Source: Curtobacterium sp. UCD-KPL2560
GTDB lineage: Bacteria; Actinomycetota; Actinomycetes; Actinomycetales; Microbacteriaceae
Direction: 5' to 3'
Assembly: GCF_001705035.1 (NCBI RefSeq)
Contig: NZ_MCIG01000014.1
Location: forward strand, 1-53,305
Length of the DNA: 53,305 nucleotides
Shown here: positions 7,742-15,933 of the stretch, piece by piece
Position numbering within the stretch: the stretch's first letter is position 1
Layout: each line of letters opens with the position of its first letter
Notes under the pieces: model-generated
Told to the model about the DNA's origin: nothing
The model's input: the letters and a program-made list of their open reading frames with translations, nothing else
The model's database searches: none
Translations under genes and position numbers: made by a program

Positions 7742-8604
7742 CCAACTACACCGACACCCCCGAGGCCGCCGTCGTCGCGGACCTCGCCCGCCAGGCCGCC
7801 AGCGCGGAGGCTCTGTCCCCGGGCGTCGTCTACGGGACGGCCGGTCACGACGGGTCGACCCGCGTGGTCGACACCGACGCCTACGCCGACTCCCCCCGGC
7901 ACATCACCGCGGCTCGCGTCGTCGGCGACGCCGAGTCGTTCGTCCGGTACGTCGAGAAGCATGTCATCGACGGGCACACCGAGGTCTACGCCGACACCCC
8001 GACGTCGAACGTCATCGCCGTGCTCGACTCTCACGACGCATCGCAGGGCGGGTGGCAGAAGCACACCGCGCGCCTCGAGCTGCGGCACACGAAGTCGTGG
8101 GATGCGTGGACGAAGGTCGACGGGAAGCTCCTCGAGCAAACCGAGTTCGCCGAGTTCATCGAGCAGCAGGCCCTCGACGTCCGGAAGCCGGACACCGCGG
8201 TCCTCATCGAGCTCGCGCAGTCGTTCCAGGCGAAGTCGTCCGTCGACTTCGAGGGCGGCGAGCGGCTCGACTCCGGGCAGGTGCGGCTCAACTACAAGGA
8301 GACCGTCTCCGCCCGCGCCGGCCAGAAGGGGCACATCGAGATCCCGACGGAGCTCGAGCTGCTGCTCCGCCCGTACATCGGCGGCCCCGTGTACCTCGTC
8401 GTCGCGCGGTTCCGGTACCGGCTCCGCGGATCGCAGCTCGGTCTCGGGATCGTCCTGCAGCGCCCGCAGGAGATCCTCGACGCCGCGTTCGCCGACATCG
8501 TCTCCGAGATCCGCGACGGCAAGACCGTCACGAAGGACGGCGAGACGACCCAGGTGCACGACGGCATCCCCGCGAGCGTGCCGGTCTTCTCCGGCCGCCC
8601 GTAG
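7738..8604 (+). CDS. DUF2303 family phage protein
   Basis: A 288-residue protein resembling the DUF2303/YfdQ family found in early regions of temperate phages. It has an N-terminal region with GHDG, a central helical part with FAEFIEQ and a beta-rich C-terminal part. The biochemical role of the family is not established. It ends just before a strong hairpin, so it closes the first early transcription unit. Confidence 0.72.
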   Translation: MTNYTDTPEAAVVADLARQAASAEALSPGVVYGTAGHDGSTRVVDTDAYADSPRHITAARVVGDAESFVRYVEKHVIDGHTEVYADTPTSNVIAVLDSHDASQGGWQKHTARLELRHTKSWDAWTKVDGKLLEQTEFAEFIEQQALDVRKPDTAVLIELAQSFQAKSSVDFEGGERLDSGQVRLNYKETVSARAGQKGHIEIPTELELLLRPYIGGPVYLVVARFRYRLRGSQLGLGIVLQRPQEILDAAFADIVSEIRDGKTVTKDGETTQVHDGIPASVPVFSGRP

Positions 8605-8611
8605 CTCAGCC

Positions 8612-8644
8612 GGGGCGGTGGCCTCTTGCACAGGCCACCGCCCC
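8612..8644 (+). terminator. Strong hairpin after DUF2303 gene
   Basis: A perfect 13-bp GC-rich stem (8612-8624 with 8632-8644) with loop CTTGCAC lies 8 bases after the stop. There is no T tract, as is common for actinobacterial hairpins. The loop repeats the CTTGCAC motif found near 193 and 2523. Confidence 0.75.
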
Positions 8645-8677
8645 ACCCACACTCCACCCCCTTGCGAGAGACACAGC

Positions 8678-9232
8678 ATGGAACCCCAGGATCGCACGGT
8701 CGCCCCGCTCGTCGGCGGACTCGACCTCTCCCTCACCGACACCGGAATCGCGACGATCACCGCGGATGGCCGGATCATTGTCAGCCGCGCCCGCTCCGCA
8801 GGCAAGAAGACCGACTCCCTCGCCACGAAGGCCCAACGCTTCGAGCAGCACGCCGACGCCATCTGCGCTGCGGTCGCTGACTGCGCGGACGTCGTCGTCG
8901 AGTCGCCCGCCTACGGCATGCCTCAGGGCGCCGTGGATCTCGGCGGCCTCCGTTGGCTCGTACTCACCCGTCTGGTCGCCGCTGGCCACCGCGTGCACGA
9001 GATCAACCCGATGCACGTCAAGAAGTACGCGACCGGGGAGACCCGCGCGGACAAGGACGTTGTGCTGGCCTCGGTCGTGAAGCGGTACCCGCAGGCCGAC
9101 GTGACGAACAACAACACCGCGGACGCCGTCGTTCTCGCCTCGATGCTCGCCCGCCACGTCGGCCACCCCGTCGAGAACGAGCTGTCGCAGGCCCGCTGGG
9201 ACGCGTTCGGGAAGGTTGCGTGGTCCGCTTGA
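8678..9232 (+). CDS. RuvC-like Holliday junction resolvase
   Basis: A 184-residue RNase H-fold nuclease with the RuvC acidic residues: Asp16 in GGLDLSLTDTG, Glu75 in VVVESPAYG, and a C-terminal Asp in NTADAVVLA (about residue 148). Length is close to that of bacterial RuvC. Phage versions resolve branched DNA before packaging. It follows a terminator, so it likely starts a second early transcript or is read through. Confidence 0.85.
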   Translation: MEPQDRTVAPLVGGLDLSLTDTGIATITADGRIIVSRARSAGKKTDSLATKAQRFEQHADAICAAVADCADVVVESPAYGMPQGAVDLGGLRWLVLTRLVAAGHRVHEINPMHVKKYATGETRADKDVVLASVVKRYPQADVTNNNTADAVVLASMLARHVGHPVENELSQARWDAFGKVAWSA

Positions 9233-9236
9233 GCTC

Positions 9237-9530
9237 CTACAGCCAGACGAGCGAGATCGCGTCAGCCGCGGCACCAGTGATAACACCTGAACCGACGATT
9301 ACGGCGTCACGGAGCGCGATGGTGGGCGCGTTCCTCAACGATCGTGCCTGCGCGCGCAGAATCGAGTTCGCCTGGCCGTACGAAACCTGGTCAGGATCCT
9401 CGGGTGCCCGCGCAGCGTCGAAGTCGCGCTTGTCCTGGGTTGCGGAGCGATACACCCGCCACAGCCCGAGCAGCGTGAGCACGACCGAAGCGAGGATGAG
9501 CGCTCCGACGAGCAGCTTGAGCGACAGCAT
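9237..9530 (-). CDS. Small membrane protein on the opposite strand, 97 aa
   Basis: A leftward 97-residue ORF started at the ATG at 9530, with a strong N-terminal hydrophobic helix (about residues 3-23) and a second hydrophobic stretch near the C-terminus (about 78-97), with a charged middle. It ends 4 bases from the ruvC-like stop, tail to tail. It interrupts an otherwise rightward operon, has lower GC than its neighbours, and may be an independently expressed lysogeny gene. Product function unknown. Confidence 0.6.
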   Translation of the reverse strand: MLSLKLLVGALILASVVLTLLGLWRVYRSATQDKRDFDAARAPEDPDQVSYGQANSILRAQARSLRNAPTIALRDAVIVGSGVITGAAADAISLVWL

Positions 9531-9557
9531 GCGGCTGAGCGTAGCGGGAGCTCCAAC

Positions 9558-9962
9558 GTGATCGGCCCGAAGGCCGACCAGCCGACCACCACGGATGCGC
9601 GGCGCGCGTACGCGATCGTGACCGAGCGCGACGAGCAGCAGTGCCAGCGGTGCTGGCGCGGCGGCGTCGCGCAGCGGGACCACCGGAAGAACCGCTCGCA
9701 GGGCGGCCGGACGGCGGCGTCGAACCTGCATCTGCTCTGCCCGGACTGCCACCTGTGGAAAACGGACCACCCCACCGATGCCGCGCACGACGGCTGGGGC
9801 GTCCCGGGATGGGCCGAGCCTGAGGCGTTCCCGGCCCGCAGGTGGGTGCGCACGGGCGTCGGGACGCTCCGACAGGCATGGGTCCTCTACGACGACGAGG
9901 GCGGCGTGCACGAGATCAGCGCCGCCGAGGCGCGAAGACGAATGGAAGGAGGTGGCGGCTGA
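9558..9962 (+). CDS. HNH endonuclease
   Basis: A 134-residue protein with a compact HNH domain: CQRC (about residues 29-32), DHRKNRSQGG, NLHLLC and CPDCH (about 63-71). The two CxxC pairs would hold a structural zinc. GTG start. It sits in the replication region, away from the terminase genes, so it may be a free-standing homing-type nuclease or a processing enzyme rather than a packaging partner. Confidence 0.85.
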   Translation: MIGPKADQPTTTDARRAYAIVTERDEQQCQRCWRGGVAQRDHRKNRSQGGRTAASNLHLLCPDCHLWKTDHPTDAAHDGWGVPGWAEPEAFPARRWVRTGVGTLRQAWVLYDDEGGVHEISAAEARRRMEGGGG

Positions 9963-10795
9963 TGCCTTGGTTCAAGGTCGACGACGGGCTGCCGTCCTCG
10001 AGGAAGGTGCTCGGCATCCCCCGCCGGGACCGCCTCGCGGCGATCGGGCTGTGGACTCTGGGCGGCGCGTGGAGCGCGAAGGAGCTGCAGGACGGCGCCG
10101 TGCCGAGCTACATGATCGTCGAGCTGGGCGGTACGCGACGCGTTGCCGAGGCTCTCGTGACCGCCGGCCTCTGGTCGCGCACCTCGACGGGCTACTCGTT
10201 CGTGAACTGGGACGAGTTCCAGCCCACGAAGGCGGACGTCGTCGCCGCTCGGGAGAAGAACGCCGAGAAGCTGCGGAAGTGGCGGCGTCGTAACCAGGAG
10301 CAGAACCAAGAAGAAACCGGGTCCGTAACCGGGTTACAGGACGGTTCGGATGAGGTTCGTAACCCTGCCCCCGTCCCGTCCCGTCCCGACCCGACCTCTC
10401 CTCCTACCGGAGGAGAAGACGTCGCGGACCGCGCCGACGTCACCGAGCTCTGCGAGCTGCTCGCGGACCTCGTCGAGGAGAACGGCTCGAAGCGGCCCGC
10501 CGTGACGAAGGCGTCGCGCGACTCGGCCCGGCTGCTCCTCGACCGCGATGGCCGCGAGCTCGACGCCGCGAAGCGCCTCGTGCGGTGGACGCAGGGCGAC
10601 TCGTTCTGGCAGGGCAACGTCCTGTCGATGCCGACCTTCCGCAAGCAGTACGACCGGCTCCGGCTCGCCGCGAACCGCCAGCTCGAGGAACGGCGCCAGA
10701 GCTCACCGCGCACCAACACCCGCGACGCCGAGCTGCTCGCGTTCGCGACCGCCGCAGACACCTCGACCCCCACGAGACAGGAGATCACCCGATGA
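9962..10795 (+). CDS. Phage replication initiator / replisome organiser
   Basis: A 277-residue protein whose N-terminal 90 residues form a winged-helix type domain (WFKVDDGLPSSRKV, IGLWTLGGAWSA) seen in phage replisome organisers. A basic, Gln-rich linker (about 100-150) precedes a C-terminal helical domain with a VLSMPTFRKQYDRL segment typical of DnaD-like or initiator tails. It probably binds the phage origin and recruits helicase with the protein encoded next, whose ATG overlaps its stop. Confidence 0.72.
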   Translation: MPWFKVDDGLPSSRKVLGIPRRDRLAAIGLWTLGGAWSAKELQDGAVPSYMIVELGGTRRVAEALVTAGLWSRTSTGYSFVNWDEFQPTKADVVAAREKNAEKLRKWRRRNQEQNQEETGSVTGLQDGSDEVRNPAPVPSRPDPTSPPTGGEDVADRADVTELCELLADLVEENGSKRPAVTKASRDSARLLLDRDGRELDAAKRLVRWTQGDSFWQGNVLSMPTFRKQYDRLRLAANRQLEERRQSSPRTNTRDAELLAFATAADTSTPTRQEITR

Positions 10796-11232
10796 TCGAG
10801 CCCGAAGTGCGCCGCCTCCTCACGCTCATCTCTGGCGGCTACGACAACCGCAAGCTGTCGGCCGTCACCGCTGAGGTGTGGACGATGGAGCTCGGCGACG
10901 TCGACTTCGATGTCGCGTGGACCGCGGTCCGCAACCACTTCCGGAAGCCCGCGCCCCGCGAGTACCTGGATCTCGGCGTGCTGCTCGAGCAGATCCGGGT
11001 CGACACCCGGCAGACACCGGCGGCGATCGAGGAGGACGTGCGGTCGGCGAAGGCGCGCGGCTTCATCGAGGCATCGTGGCCGGCCCGGCAGGCGCTCCCC
11101 CGCGACGTCGCTGCTCGGCTCGCTGCGGCACGCATGGAGTTCGCGATCGCGGCGGAGGCCATCGAGGCGGGCGTCGTCGAGACGCCTCGAGCGTTGACGG
11201 TGGGGACGGTCGGGCGGGAGGTGCCCGGATGA
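10792..11232 (+). CDS. Probable helicase loader
   Basis: A 146-residue helical protein whose first part (LLTLISGGYDNRKLS, then AVRNHFR and LGVLLEQIR) resembles the N-domain of phage replicative helicase loaders of the G40P type. It lies directly after the initiator with a four-base overlap. No ATPase motif is present. Assignment rests on pattern and neighbourhood. Confidence 0.5.
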   Translation: MIEPEVRRLLTLISGGYDNRKLSAVTAEVWTMELGDVDFDVAWTAVRNHFRKPAPREYLDLGVLLEQIRVDTRQTPAAIEEDVRSAKARGFIEASWPARQALPRDVAARLAAARMEFAIAAEAIEAGVVETPRALTVGTVGREVPG

Positions 11233-11579
11233 GCGACGACGCGTGGGCGAACTTCGTCGCGCAGCTCGACCCGGCCGCCGTGGAGGCGGAGCGGATGCGG
11301 GTGCACGGCGACCTCGACGCCGAGCGGCCGTGGTCTCGGCAGGACCACGAGGTCCGGTTCGCCCACGACTACGTCCGTCGCGACTTCTGGGCGCGGATGC
11401 GCGGCGAGGTTGAGCGGCGCACGGTCCGCAGCCAGATCGCGGACGCCGACCGGGAGATCCGCGCCCGCGGCTTCGACCAGGGCGTCACGGCGGCGGACGA
11501 CAGCGACATCGAGGCGGCCATCCGGTCGTACTCGCAGAGACAGGCGGCCGAGGCCGCAGACGCAAGGACAGCAGCATGA
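11229..11579 (+). CDS. Hypothetical protein, 116 aa
   Basis: A 116-residue, Arg/Asp-rich helical protein, coupled to both neighbours by four-base overlaps. No motif recognised; context is DNA replication. Confidence 0.55.
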   Translation: MSDDAWANFVAQLDPAAVEAERMRVHGDLDAERPWSRQDHEVRFAHDYVRRDFWARMRGEVERRTVRSQIADADREIRARGFDQGVTAADDSDIEAAIRSYSQRQAAEAADARTAA

Positions 11580-11878
11580 CCGACAAGACCGTGAAGGCCA
11601 CCGCCTTCCTGCAGATCGAGCCCGAGTGGCCGAGCTACCTCGGCGCGGGCGACCGCGACAACCCCGCCAGCGTCCGCGGCGCGAAGGTCGTCGCCGTCAC
11701 CCAGCGCCGCTCCCCGAAGCCGCGCGCCGGTGTCCTGGAGGTCGCCGTCACCGTCGAGATCCCCGCGAGCGCGTTCGTGCCCCTGCGCCCGGAGGCGACC
11801 ATCGTGATCCCCGCGGACCTGACGATCGCGCACCCCGTCGTCGTCGAGGCCACCGACCCGAACGAGGAGGCCCGCTGA
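11576..11878 (+). CDS. Hypothetical beta-rich protein, 100 aa
   Basis: A 100-residue protein with alternating hydrophobic beta strands ([22 protein letters not shown]). It lies immediately before ssb and shares a base with its start codon. No family recognised; possibly a single-domain structural protein. Confidence 0.55.
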   Translation: MTDKTVKATAFLQIEPEWPSYLGAGDRDNPASVRGAKVVAVTQRRSPKPRAGVLEVAVTVEIPASAFVPLRPEATIVIPADLTIAHPVVVEATDPNEEAR

Positions 11879-12438
11879 TGGCCGGCGAGACGATCATCAC
11901 CGTCGTCGGCAACCTCACCGCCGACCCGGAGCTGCGGTACACGCAGAACGGCCTCGCGGTCGCGAACTTCACGATCGCGAGCACCCCGCGAACCCTGAAC
12001 CGACAGACGAACGAGTGGGTCGACGGCGATGCGCTGTTCCTCCGCGCGTCCGCATGGCGAGAGTTCGCCGAGCACATCGCCGGCAGCCTCACGAAGGGCG
12101 CTCGCGTCATCGCGCAGGGGCGGCTCCGGCAGCGGAGCTATCAGGACCGTGACGGGCAGCAACGCACGAGCATCGAGCTCGAGGTCGACGAGATCGGCCC
12201 GTCGCTCCGCTACGCGACCGCGCAGGTCGTCCGGGCGGCGCGCGGCGGGAACGGCGCCGCGACCGGCGGCGGCCAGCAGCCCGGGGCGCACTACGGGCAG
12301 CAGGTCGACCACTCGGCCACGGGCAACGCGTACCAGGGCAACGCCTGGCCCGCGGACCAGGCGGGCCAGCCGGGCGGCGCCCAGGGGCAGGACGTGTGGG
12401 CCGGGCAGCAGTCCTTCGACGACGAGACGCCGTTCTGA
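11878..12438 (+). CDS. ssb: Single-stranded DNA-binding protein
   Basis: A 186-residue SSB. The N-terminal OB fold (about residues 1-112) has the usual [15 protein letters not shown] start and [10 protein letters not shown] strand. A Gly/Gln-rich linker leads to the acidic tip DDETPF, the conserved protein-interaction tail. It protects single strands during phage replication and recombination, and its tail would recruit partner enzymes. Confidence 0.93.
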   Translation: MAGETIITVVGNLTADPELRYTQNGLAVANFTIASTPRTLNRQTNEWVDGDALFLRASAWREFAEHIAGSLTKGARVIAQGRLRQRSYQDRDGQQRTSIELEVDEIGPSLRYATAQVVRAARGGNGAATGGGQQPGAHYGQQVDHSATGNAYQGNAWPADQAGQPGGAQGQDVWAGQQSFDDETPF

Positions 12439-12578
12439 TGCCGCTCACGCAGGGCAACGACACGGGCGGCTACGACTTCGGCGACCCGAAGTCCCCGAGC
12501 TACCTCACCGCGGCCGAGCAGCGGGCCGCCCGCGCACGACAGCTCCGCGAGGAGCACGACACCAGGAGAGCCCAGTGA
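12438..12578 (+). CDS. Hypothetical protein, 46 aa
   Basis: A short ATG-started ORF sharing one base with the ssb stop and overlapping the next gene by four bases. The product is polar with a helical charged C-terminus. Supported only by coupling and coding-like composition. Confidence 0.45.
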   Translation: MPLTQGNDTGGYDFGDPKSPSYLTAAEQRAARARQLREEHDTRRAQ

Positions 12579-13342
12579 CCACCACCACACCCGAGGTCGA
12601 CGACGAGCTCGCGATCGCGCTGCTCGTCGAGCGCGCACGTCGCCGCCTCGCCGAGGCCCCCGAGCTCGTCGAGTACGTCCGCATCCGCCGGCTCCCCGGC
12701 GGCGCGGTCCGTGACGGACAGCCGGGCGCTCCGTCCCGCACCCCGCCCGCTCCGCTGCACGTCGGTGCGCTCGACGACGCCGACGCCCTGTACGTCGACC
12801 TCGTCGGACACGTCCGCCGGTGGGCCCGCGACTTGTCGATCACGACGCTCAAGGTCGCGCTCCGCTCCGGGCAGTGGACCACCGACGGGGTGCTGCTCGG
12901 CTTCCGGTCGACCACCACCCCGCCCGGCGCCGCCGAGCTCACCCGGGACCTCACCGGCTGGCTGCTCCTCCACCTGGACCGGATCGCCGCGCACCCCGGC
13001 GGCCCCGAGTTCCTGTGGGACGTCGCGCACGCCGTCGAGCTGGTCTACTCCCGGTTCCCGCTCGAGGCCCGCCCCGACCGGCCACACTGGAAGCGGCCCT
13101 GCGAGCAGTGCGGCGAGTACGCCGTCACCGCCGACTGGTCCCCCGACGCGGAGATCCGTGACGTCACCGTCTGGTGCGAGTCCTGCTCCCACGTCCTCGT
13201 GTCCACGGACTCCGCCGGCACCGTCCACGTCCGCGGCACCGAGTCCCCCGACCAGCGCACCGCCGGCCGGAAGGTCGCCCGCATCGTACGGCAGATCGCC
13301 GTCGGCACGTCCGTCCCCCGCATCGAAGGAGCACCCGCATGA
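12575..13342 (+). CDS. Hypothetical zinc-ribbon protein, 255 aa
   Basis: A GTG-started 255-residue protein. The N-terminal two-thirds are helical with no recognised domain; the C-terminal part has a CEQC...CESC pair (about residues 171-210) forming a probable zinc ribbon. Proteins with this layout are common in actinophage early operons, but the function is unknown. Four-base overlaps on both sides. Confidence 0.6.
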   Translation: MTTTTPEVDDELAIALLVERARRRLAEAPELVEYVRIRRLPGGAVRDGQPGAPSRTPPAPLHVGALDDADALYVDLVGHVRRWARDLSITTLKVALRSGQWTTDGVLLGFRSTTTPPGAAELTRDLTGWLLLHLDRIAAHPGGPEFLWDVAHAVELVYSRFPLEARPDRPHWKRPCEQCGEYAVTADWSPDAEIRDVTVWCESCSHVLVSTDSAGTVHVRGTESPDQRTAGRKVARIVRQIAVGTSVPRIEGAPA

Positions 13343-13884
13343 ACGCCCTGCAGAACCTCATCGACGTCGCGACCGGCAAGACCATGCACCTGTTCGACGG
13401 CCCCTGCCCGGACCACGTCGAGGGTTGGGACAGCCGCGACGACGAGTGCCCCGCCTGCCGGGTCATCGTCGCCGCCGAGCGCCAGCAGACCCAGCCGCCC
13501 GCCCCCGCGGTCACCCCGCTGGAACCGCTCCACCTGACCGAGGCAGGGGCCGCGTCGTTCCACGCCGCCATGCAGGACCAGCACGTGCCCGCCTCGCTGC
13601 CGACGCGCGAGCAGATCGCAGAAGCGATCCGGTACGTCTACGACGTCGAGATAGCGAAAGTCACGACGCCGGGCAAGCCGTACCCGGCGGACTACCGGGC
13701 GGCCGACGCCGTGCTCGCCCTGCTCTCGCGGCCGACCCCGACCGCCGAGGAGGCGGAGTGCGGCGCGCGCCACCCGCACTTCCCGGCAGTCACCTCGTCG
13801 TGCACGCAGCCGCTCGGCCACGACGGGCCGCACGCCAGCGTGGACGGCTACATCCAGTGGCCGGAGGAGGGCGACCGTGGCTGA
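13339..13884 (+). CDS. Hypothetical protein with Cys pairs, 181 aa
   Basis: A 181-residue protein with CPDH and CPAC near the N-terminus and a CGARHPHF/CTQPLGHDGPH segment near the C-terminus. The Cys/His spacing suggests metal sites at both ends; the latter segment is a recurring short module in actinobacterial phage proteins. Function unknown. Confidence 0.55.
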   Translation: MNALQNLIDVATGKTMHLFDGPCPDHVEGWDSRDDECPACRVIVAAERQQTQPPAPAVTPLEPLHLTEAGAASFHAAMQDQHVPASLPTREQIAEAIRYVYDVEIAKVTTPGKPYPADYRAADAVLALLSRPTPTAEEAECGARHPHFPAVTSSCTQPLGHDGPHASVDGYIQWPEEGDRG

Positions 13885-14296
13885 CCCGTGCACCCCGTCG
13901 ACCGAGCACGTCCGCGCGGTGTACGCCGGCCAGCACGGCGCGATCCTGGCGGACGAGCACGGCCGTGAGTTCGACCGGTGGCTAGCCGAGCACGACCGAG
14001 AGAGGATGACCCCCATGACGGACACGAACTGGGACGAGCTGCCCTGGATCGAGCGAGCGACGATCGTCGCGACCGAGAGCCTGTGGCGAGACGCCGGCAC
14101 CCGCTTGACCTACGCTGCTGAGTCCGCACGGAACCCGGCGGACACGCGGGTGTCGTCGAGGACGCTCACCCACTACGAGGGGCGCGTGCAGGGCCGGCAC
14201 GCCGATCTCGGCGAGGTCTCGTCGGACGGGACGACCGTGACGACCAGGGTCTCGACGCCGAAGGTGGCGAGCCGCTGGGTCGACGAGCCGCGGTGA
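13877..14296 (+). CDS. Hypothetical protein, 139 aa
   Basis: A GTG-started 139-residue protein overlapping the previous gene by eight bases. An internal ATG 34 codons downstream of an RBS-like GAGAGGA (about 14000) could be an alternative start giving the WDELPWIER part alone. No known motif. Confidence 0.5.
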   Translation: MADPCTPSTEHVRAVYAGQHGAILADEHGREFDRWLAEHDRERMTPMTDTNWDELPWIERATIVATESLWRDAGTRLTYAAESARNPADTRVSSRTLTHYEGRVQGRHADLGEVSSDGTTVTTRVSTPKVASRWVDEPR

Positions 14297-14499
14297 CCGG
14301 ACTCGACCCGAAGCGGCTCGTCACCCTCCGCGACGCCGAGAAGCTCGTCGGCCGCTCCCGCCGCACCCTGCTCGCCTGGCAGGCCGACGGGATGCCGACC
14401 GAGCTTCTCGGCGGGACCCGGCACGTCCGCGTCTGCGACCTCCTCGACTGGCAGCGGGAGAACGGCCGCCGCCACGGCCGCGCACGCGATTACCTCTGA
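14293..14499 (+). CDS. Small HTH DNA-binding protein (MerR/excisionase-like)
   Basis: A 68-residue, basic protein whose LRDAEKLVGRSRRTLLAWQ segment (about residues 12-30) fits a helix-turn-helix of the HTH_17/MerR type, followed by a wing and a recognition-like DLLDWQ helix. It is the last gene of the early operon, just before a promoter-like element and terminator, and might regulate the early-late switch. That role is inferred. Confidence 0.6.
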   Translation: MTGLDPKRLVTLRDAEKLVGRSRRTLLAWQADGMPTELLGGTRHVRVCDLLDWQRENGRRHGRARDYL

Positions 14500-14981
14500 C
14501 ACCCGAACGGGGTACACCCGAACTGCACCCCCAGGGTGATATGCTTCGCATGCACCACGACTCGGCCCGGACATCTGTCCGGGCCGTTCGTGTATCCGGG
14601 CTACCGGCGGCGCGGCGAGCGTCGATCAGCGGAACCACACATCGTGCTCTCTCGCAGAGCGCGCGCCTCGCGCCTCGGCGCCCCTCCGCACTCGCCCTCG
14701 ATCTTCCCCGTGCCCGCCGACACGCACCGCTACCGCACACGCCGCAACCGGACAACCGCAGCCCAGCCCCGCTGCACTCGTCGCCTTGCTCACCGAGCGG
14801 GCTTCCGGACGCCGCCAGCGAACCACCGCACGCGGCGCGAGCACGGGGAACCCCTCTCCGGGGTAGGGCGTCAACGCGTGTCCCGCCATGCACGCGAAGG
14901 TCCGCCGCAGTACGGCCGCTGATTCTCCCGGCCGAGACGACCTGCGCCCACCCCTGAGACCCCGACCACGAGGAGACACCC
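14500..14981. other. Gene-poor gap between early and late operons
   Basis: About 480 bases with no convincing gene. ORFs such as 14536-14922 have Arg/His/Pro-rich translations and no start signals. Contents seen: an extended -10-like TGATATGCT (14537-14545), a short hairpin ATGC-TTC-GCAT (14541-14551), a terminator (14563-14586), a hairpin at 14646-14660 and an ACCCC/GGGGT hairpin near 14853-14867. Its place just upstream of the packaging genes makes it a plausible location for cos or a late control region. Confidence 0.5.
14563..14586 (+). terminator. Terminator ending the early operon
   Basis: A perfect 10-bp stem (14563-14572 with 14577-14586) with a 4-base loop, followed by TTCGTGT, lies 64 bases after the last early gene. 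Confidence 0.8.
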
Positions 14982-15092
14982 GTGCCCGACACCGTCGCCA
15001 CCTGCCCCCGCTGCGGATGGGCCTCCGAGCCCACCGCCGACCCGGCACCCGCGCTCGCCTACCACCAGGCGAACGACTGCCCCGAGCGGTAG
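14982..15092 (+). CDS. Mini zinc-finger protein, 36 aa
   Basis: A GTG start with AGGAGA upstream (14971-14976) opens a 36-residue product with CPRC near the N-terminus and H-x4-C near the end, spaced like a single zinc finger. Such mini C2HC proteins occur near packaging genes of actinophages. The next gene starts five bases after the stop. Confidence 0.5.
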   Translation: MPDTVATCPRCGWASEPTADPAPALAYHQANDCPER

Positions 15093-15097
15093 CCCCG

Positions 15098-15376
15098 ATG
15101 GCCGGCCTCAACCTCGGCGCCGACTTCAACGCCGCGCTCGTCACCCTCGCAGGGTGGGACCAGAACGCAGTCGACGCCTCGACCCTGTCGATCGCGTTCG
15201 TGAACCAGGGCGGCCAGACCACTATCCGCGCCACCGCGACCGCGAACGTCGACACCAACGCGCTCAACGCTCTCATCCGCGAGTACATCCCCGCACCACC
15301 CGAGCCGACCCCCGTCGACCCGCCCGCCACGGACACCGATGTCCTCAAGGCCACCACGGATGAGCCGGCCGCCTGA
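15098..15376 (+). CDS. Hypothetical protein, 92 aa
   Basis: A 92-residue acidic protein with a short beta region (TLSIAFVNQGGQTTIRATA) and a Pro-rich tail. No family recognised. The end overlaps the next small gene by 17 bases. Confidence 0.5.
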   Translation: MAGLNLGADFNAALVTLAGWDQNAVDASTLSIAFVNQGGQTTIRATATANVDTNALNALIREYIPAPPEPTPVDPPATDTDVLKATTDEPAA

Positions 15377-15503
15377 CGCGGACGACCCGCACCTCACCGC
15401 GCACCGCACCCGGCGCAACCGCAGACCCGACCCGCCCCTACACCCCGAGACCCTCGCGGAACTCGACCTGGTCATGGACGACGTCATCGAAGACCGGAGC
15501 TGA
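15360..15503 (+). CDS. Hypothetical protein, 47 aa
   Basis: A 47-residue charged protein: Arg/Pro-rich first half and acidic helical second half (LAELDLVMDDVIED). Supported by its position between coupled genes; function unknown. Confidence 0.4.
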   Translation: MSRPPDADDPHLTAHRTRRNRRPDPPLHPETLAELDLVMDDVIEDRS

Positions 15504-15511
15504 GGGAGAGC

Positions 15512-15889
15512 ATGAGCGCGTTCAGCCCCCGGCAGATGTTCCTCCTCGACGAGGCCTGCAAGCCGATCGCCGAAGCGTTCGACGCGACGCCCTACCTCGT
15601 CGGCACCGCCGTCACCCCGTCCGCAGGGGGACGCGGAGACTACCGAGACGTCGACGTCCGCCTCATGCTCGCCCCCGAGCGGTACGACGCCCTCCACTCC
15701 GTCGCGCCCGACCTCATCCCGTTCCTCGGCATCGCGATCGGCGAGTACCTCGCGTCCCTCACGGGGCTCCCCATCGACTTCCAGATCCAGCACGCCGACG
15801 TCGCCAACGACCGCCACCACGGCAGCCGCAACCCCCTGGGCCTCCGCACCCTCGCGAACTACCGAGGAGACGCGCACCCCGAGGCCTGA
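15512..15889 (+). CDS. Nucleotidyltransferase-fold protein
   Basis: A 125-residue protein with a minimal nucleotidyltransferase pattern: LVGT (residues 29-32), then DVD at 46-48 within YRDVDV, and a third carboxylate, Asp89, in PIDFQIQ. The usual GS is GT here. Stand-alone NT proteins of this size appear in actinophages near the terminase genes; substrate unknown. Preceded by GAGGGAGAG (about 15501-15509). Confidence 0.65.
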   Translation: MSAFSPRQMFLLDEACKPIAEAFDATPYLVGTAVTPSAGGRGDYRDVDVRLMLAPERYDALHSVAPDLIPFLGIAIGEYLASLTGLPIDFQIQHADVANDRHHGSRNPLGLRTLANYRGDAHPEA

Positions 15890-15933
15890 CCACCCTTCGA
15901 TGAGCGTCCAGGCGGCGCACGGAGACGAGAACC

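Noticed and set aside
8602..8604. GTAGCTCAGC at the end of DUF2303 as a tRNA D-arm
   Set aside because: No acceptor, anticodon or T-arm can be built around it; it is the stop codon context.
14536..14957. Overlapping ORFs of 128 and 138 aa in the early-late gap
   Set aside because: Arg/His/Pro-rich translations without ribosome sites, running through a terminator hairpin.
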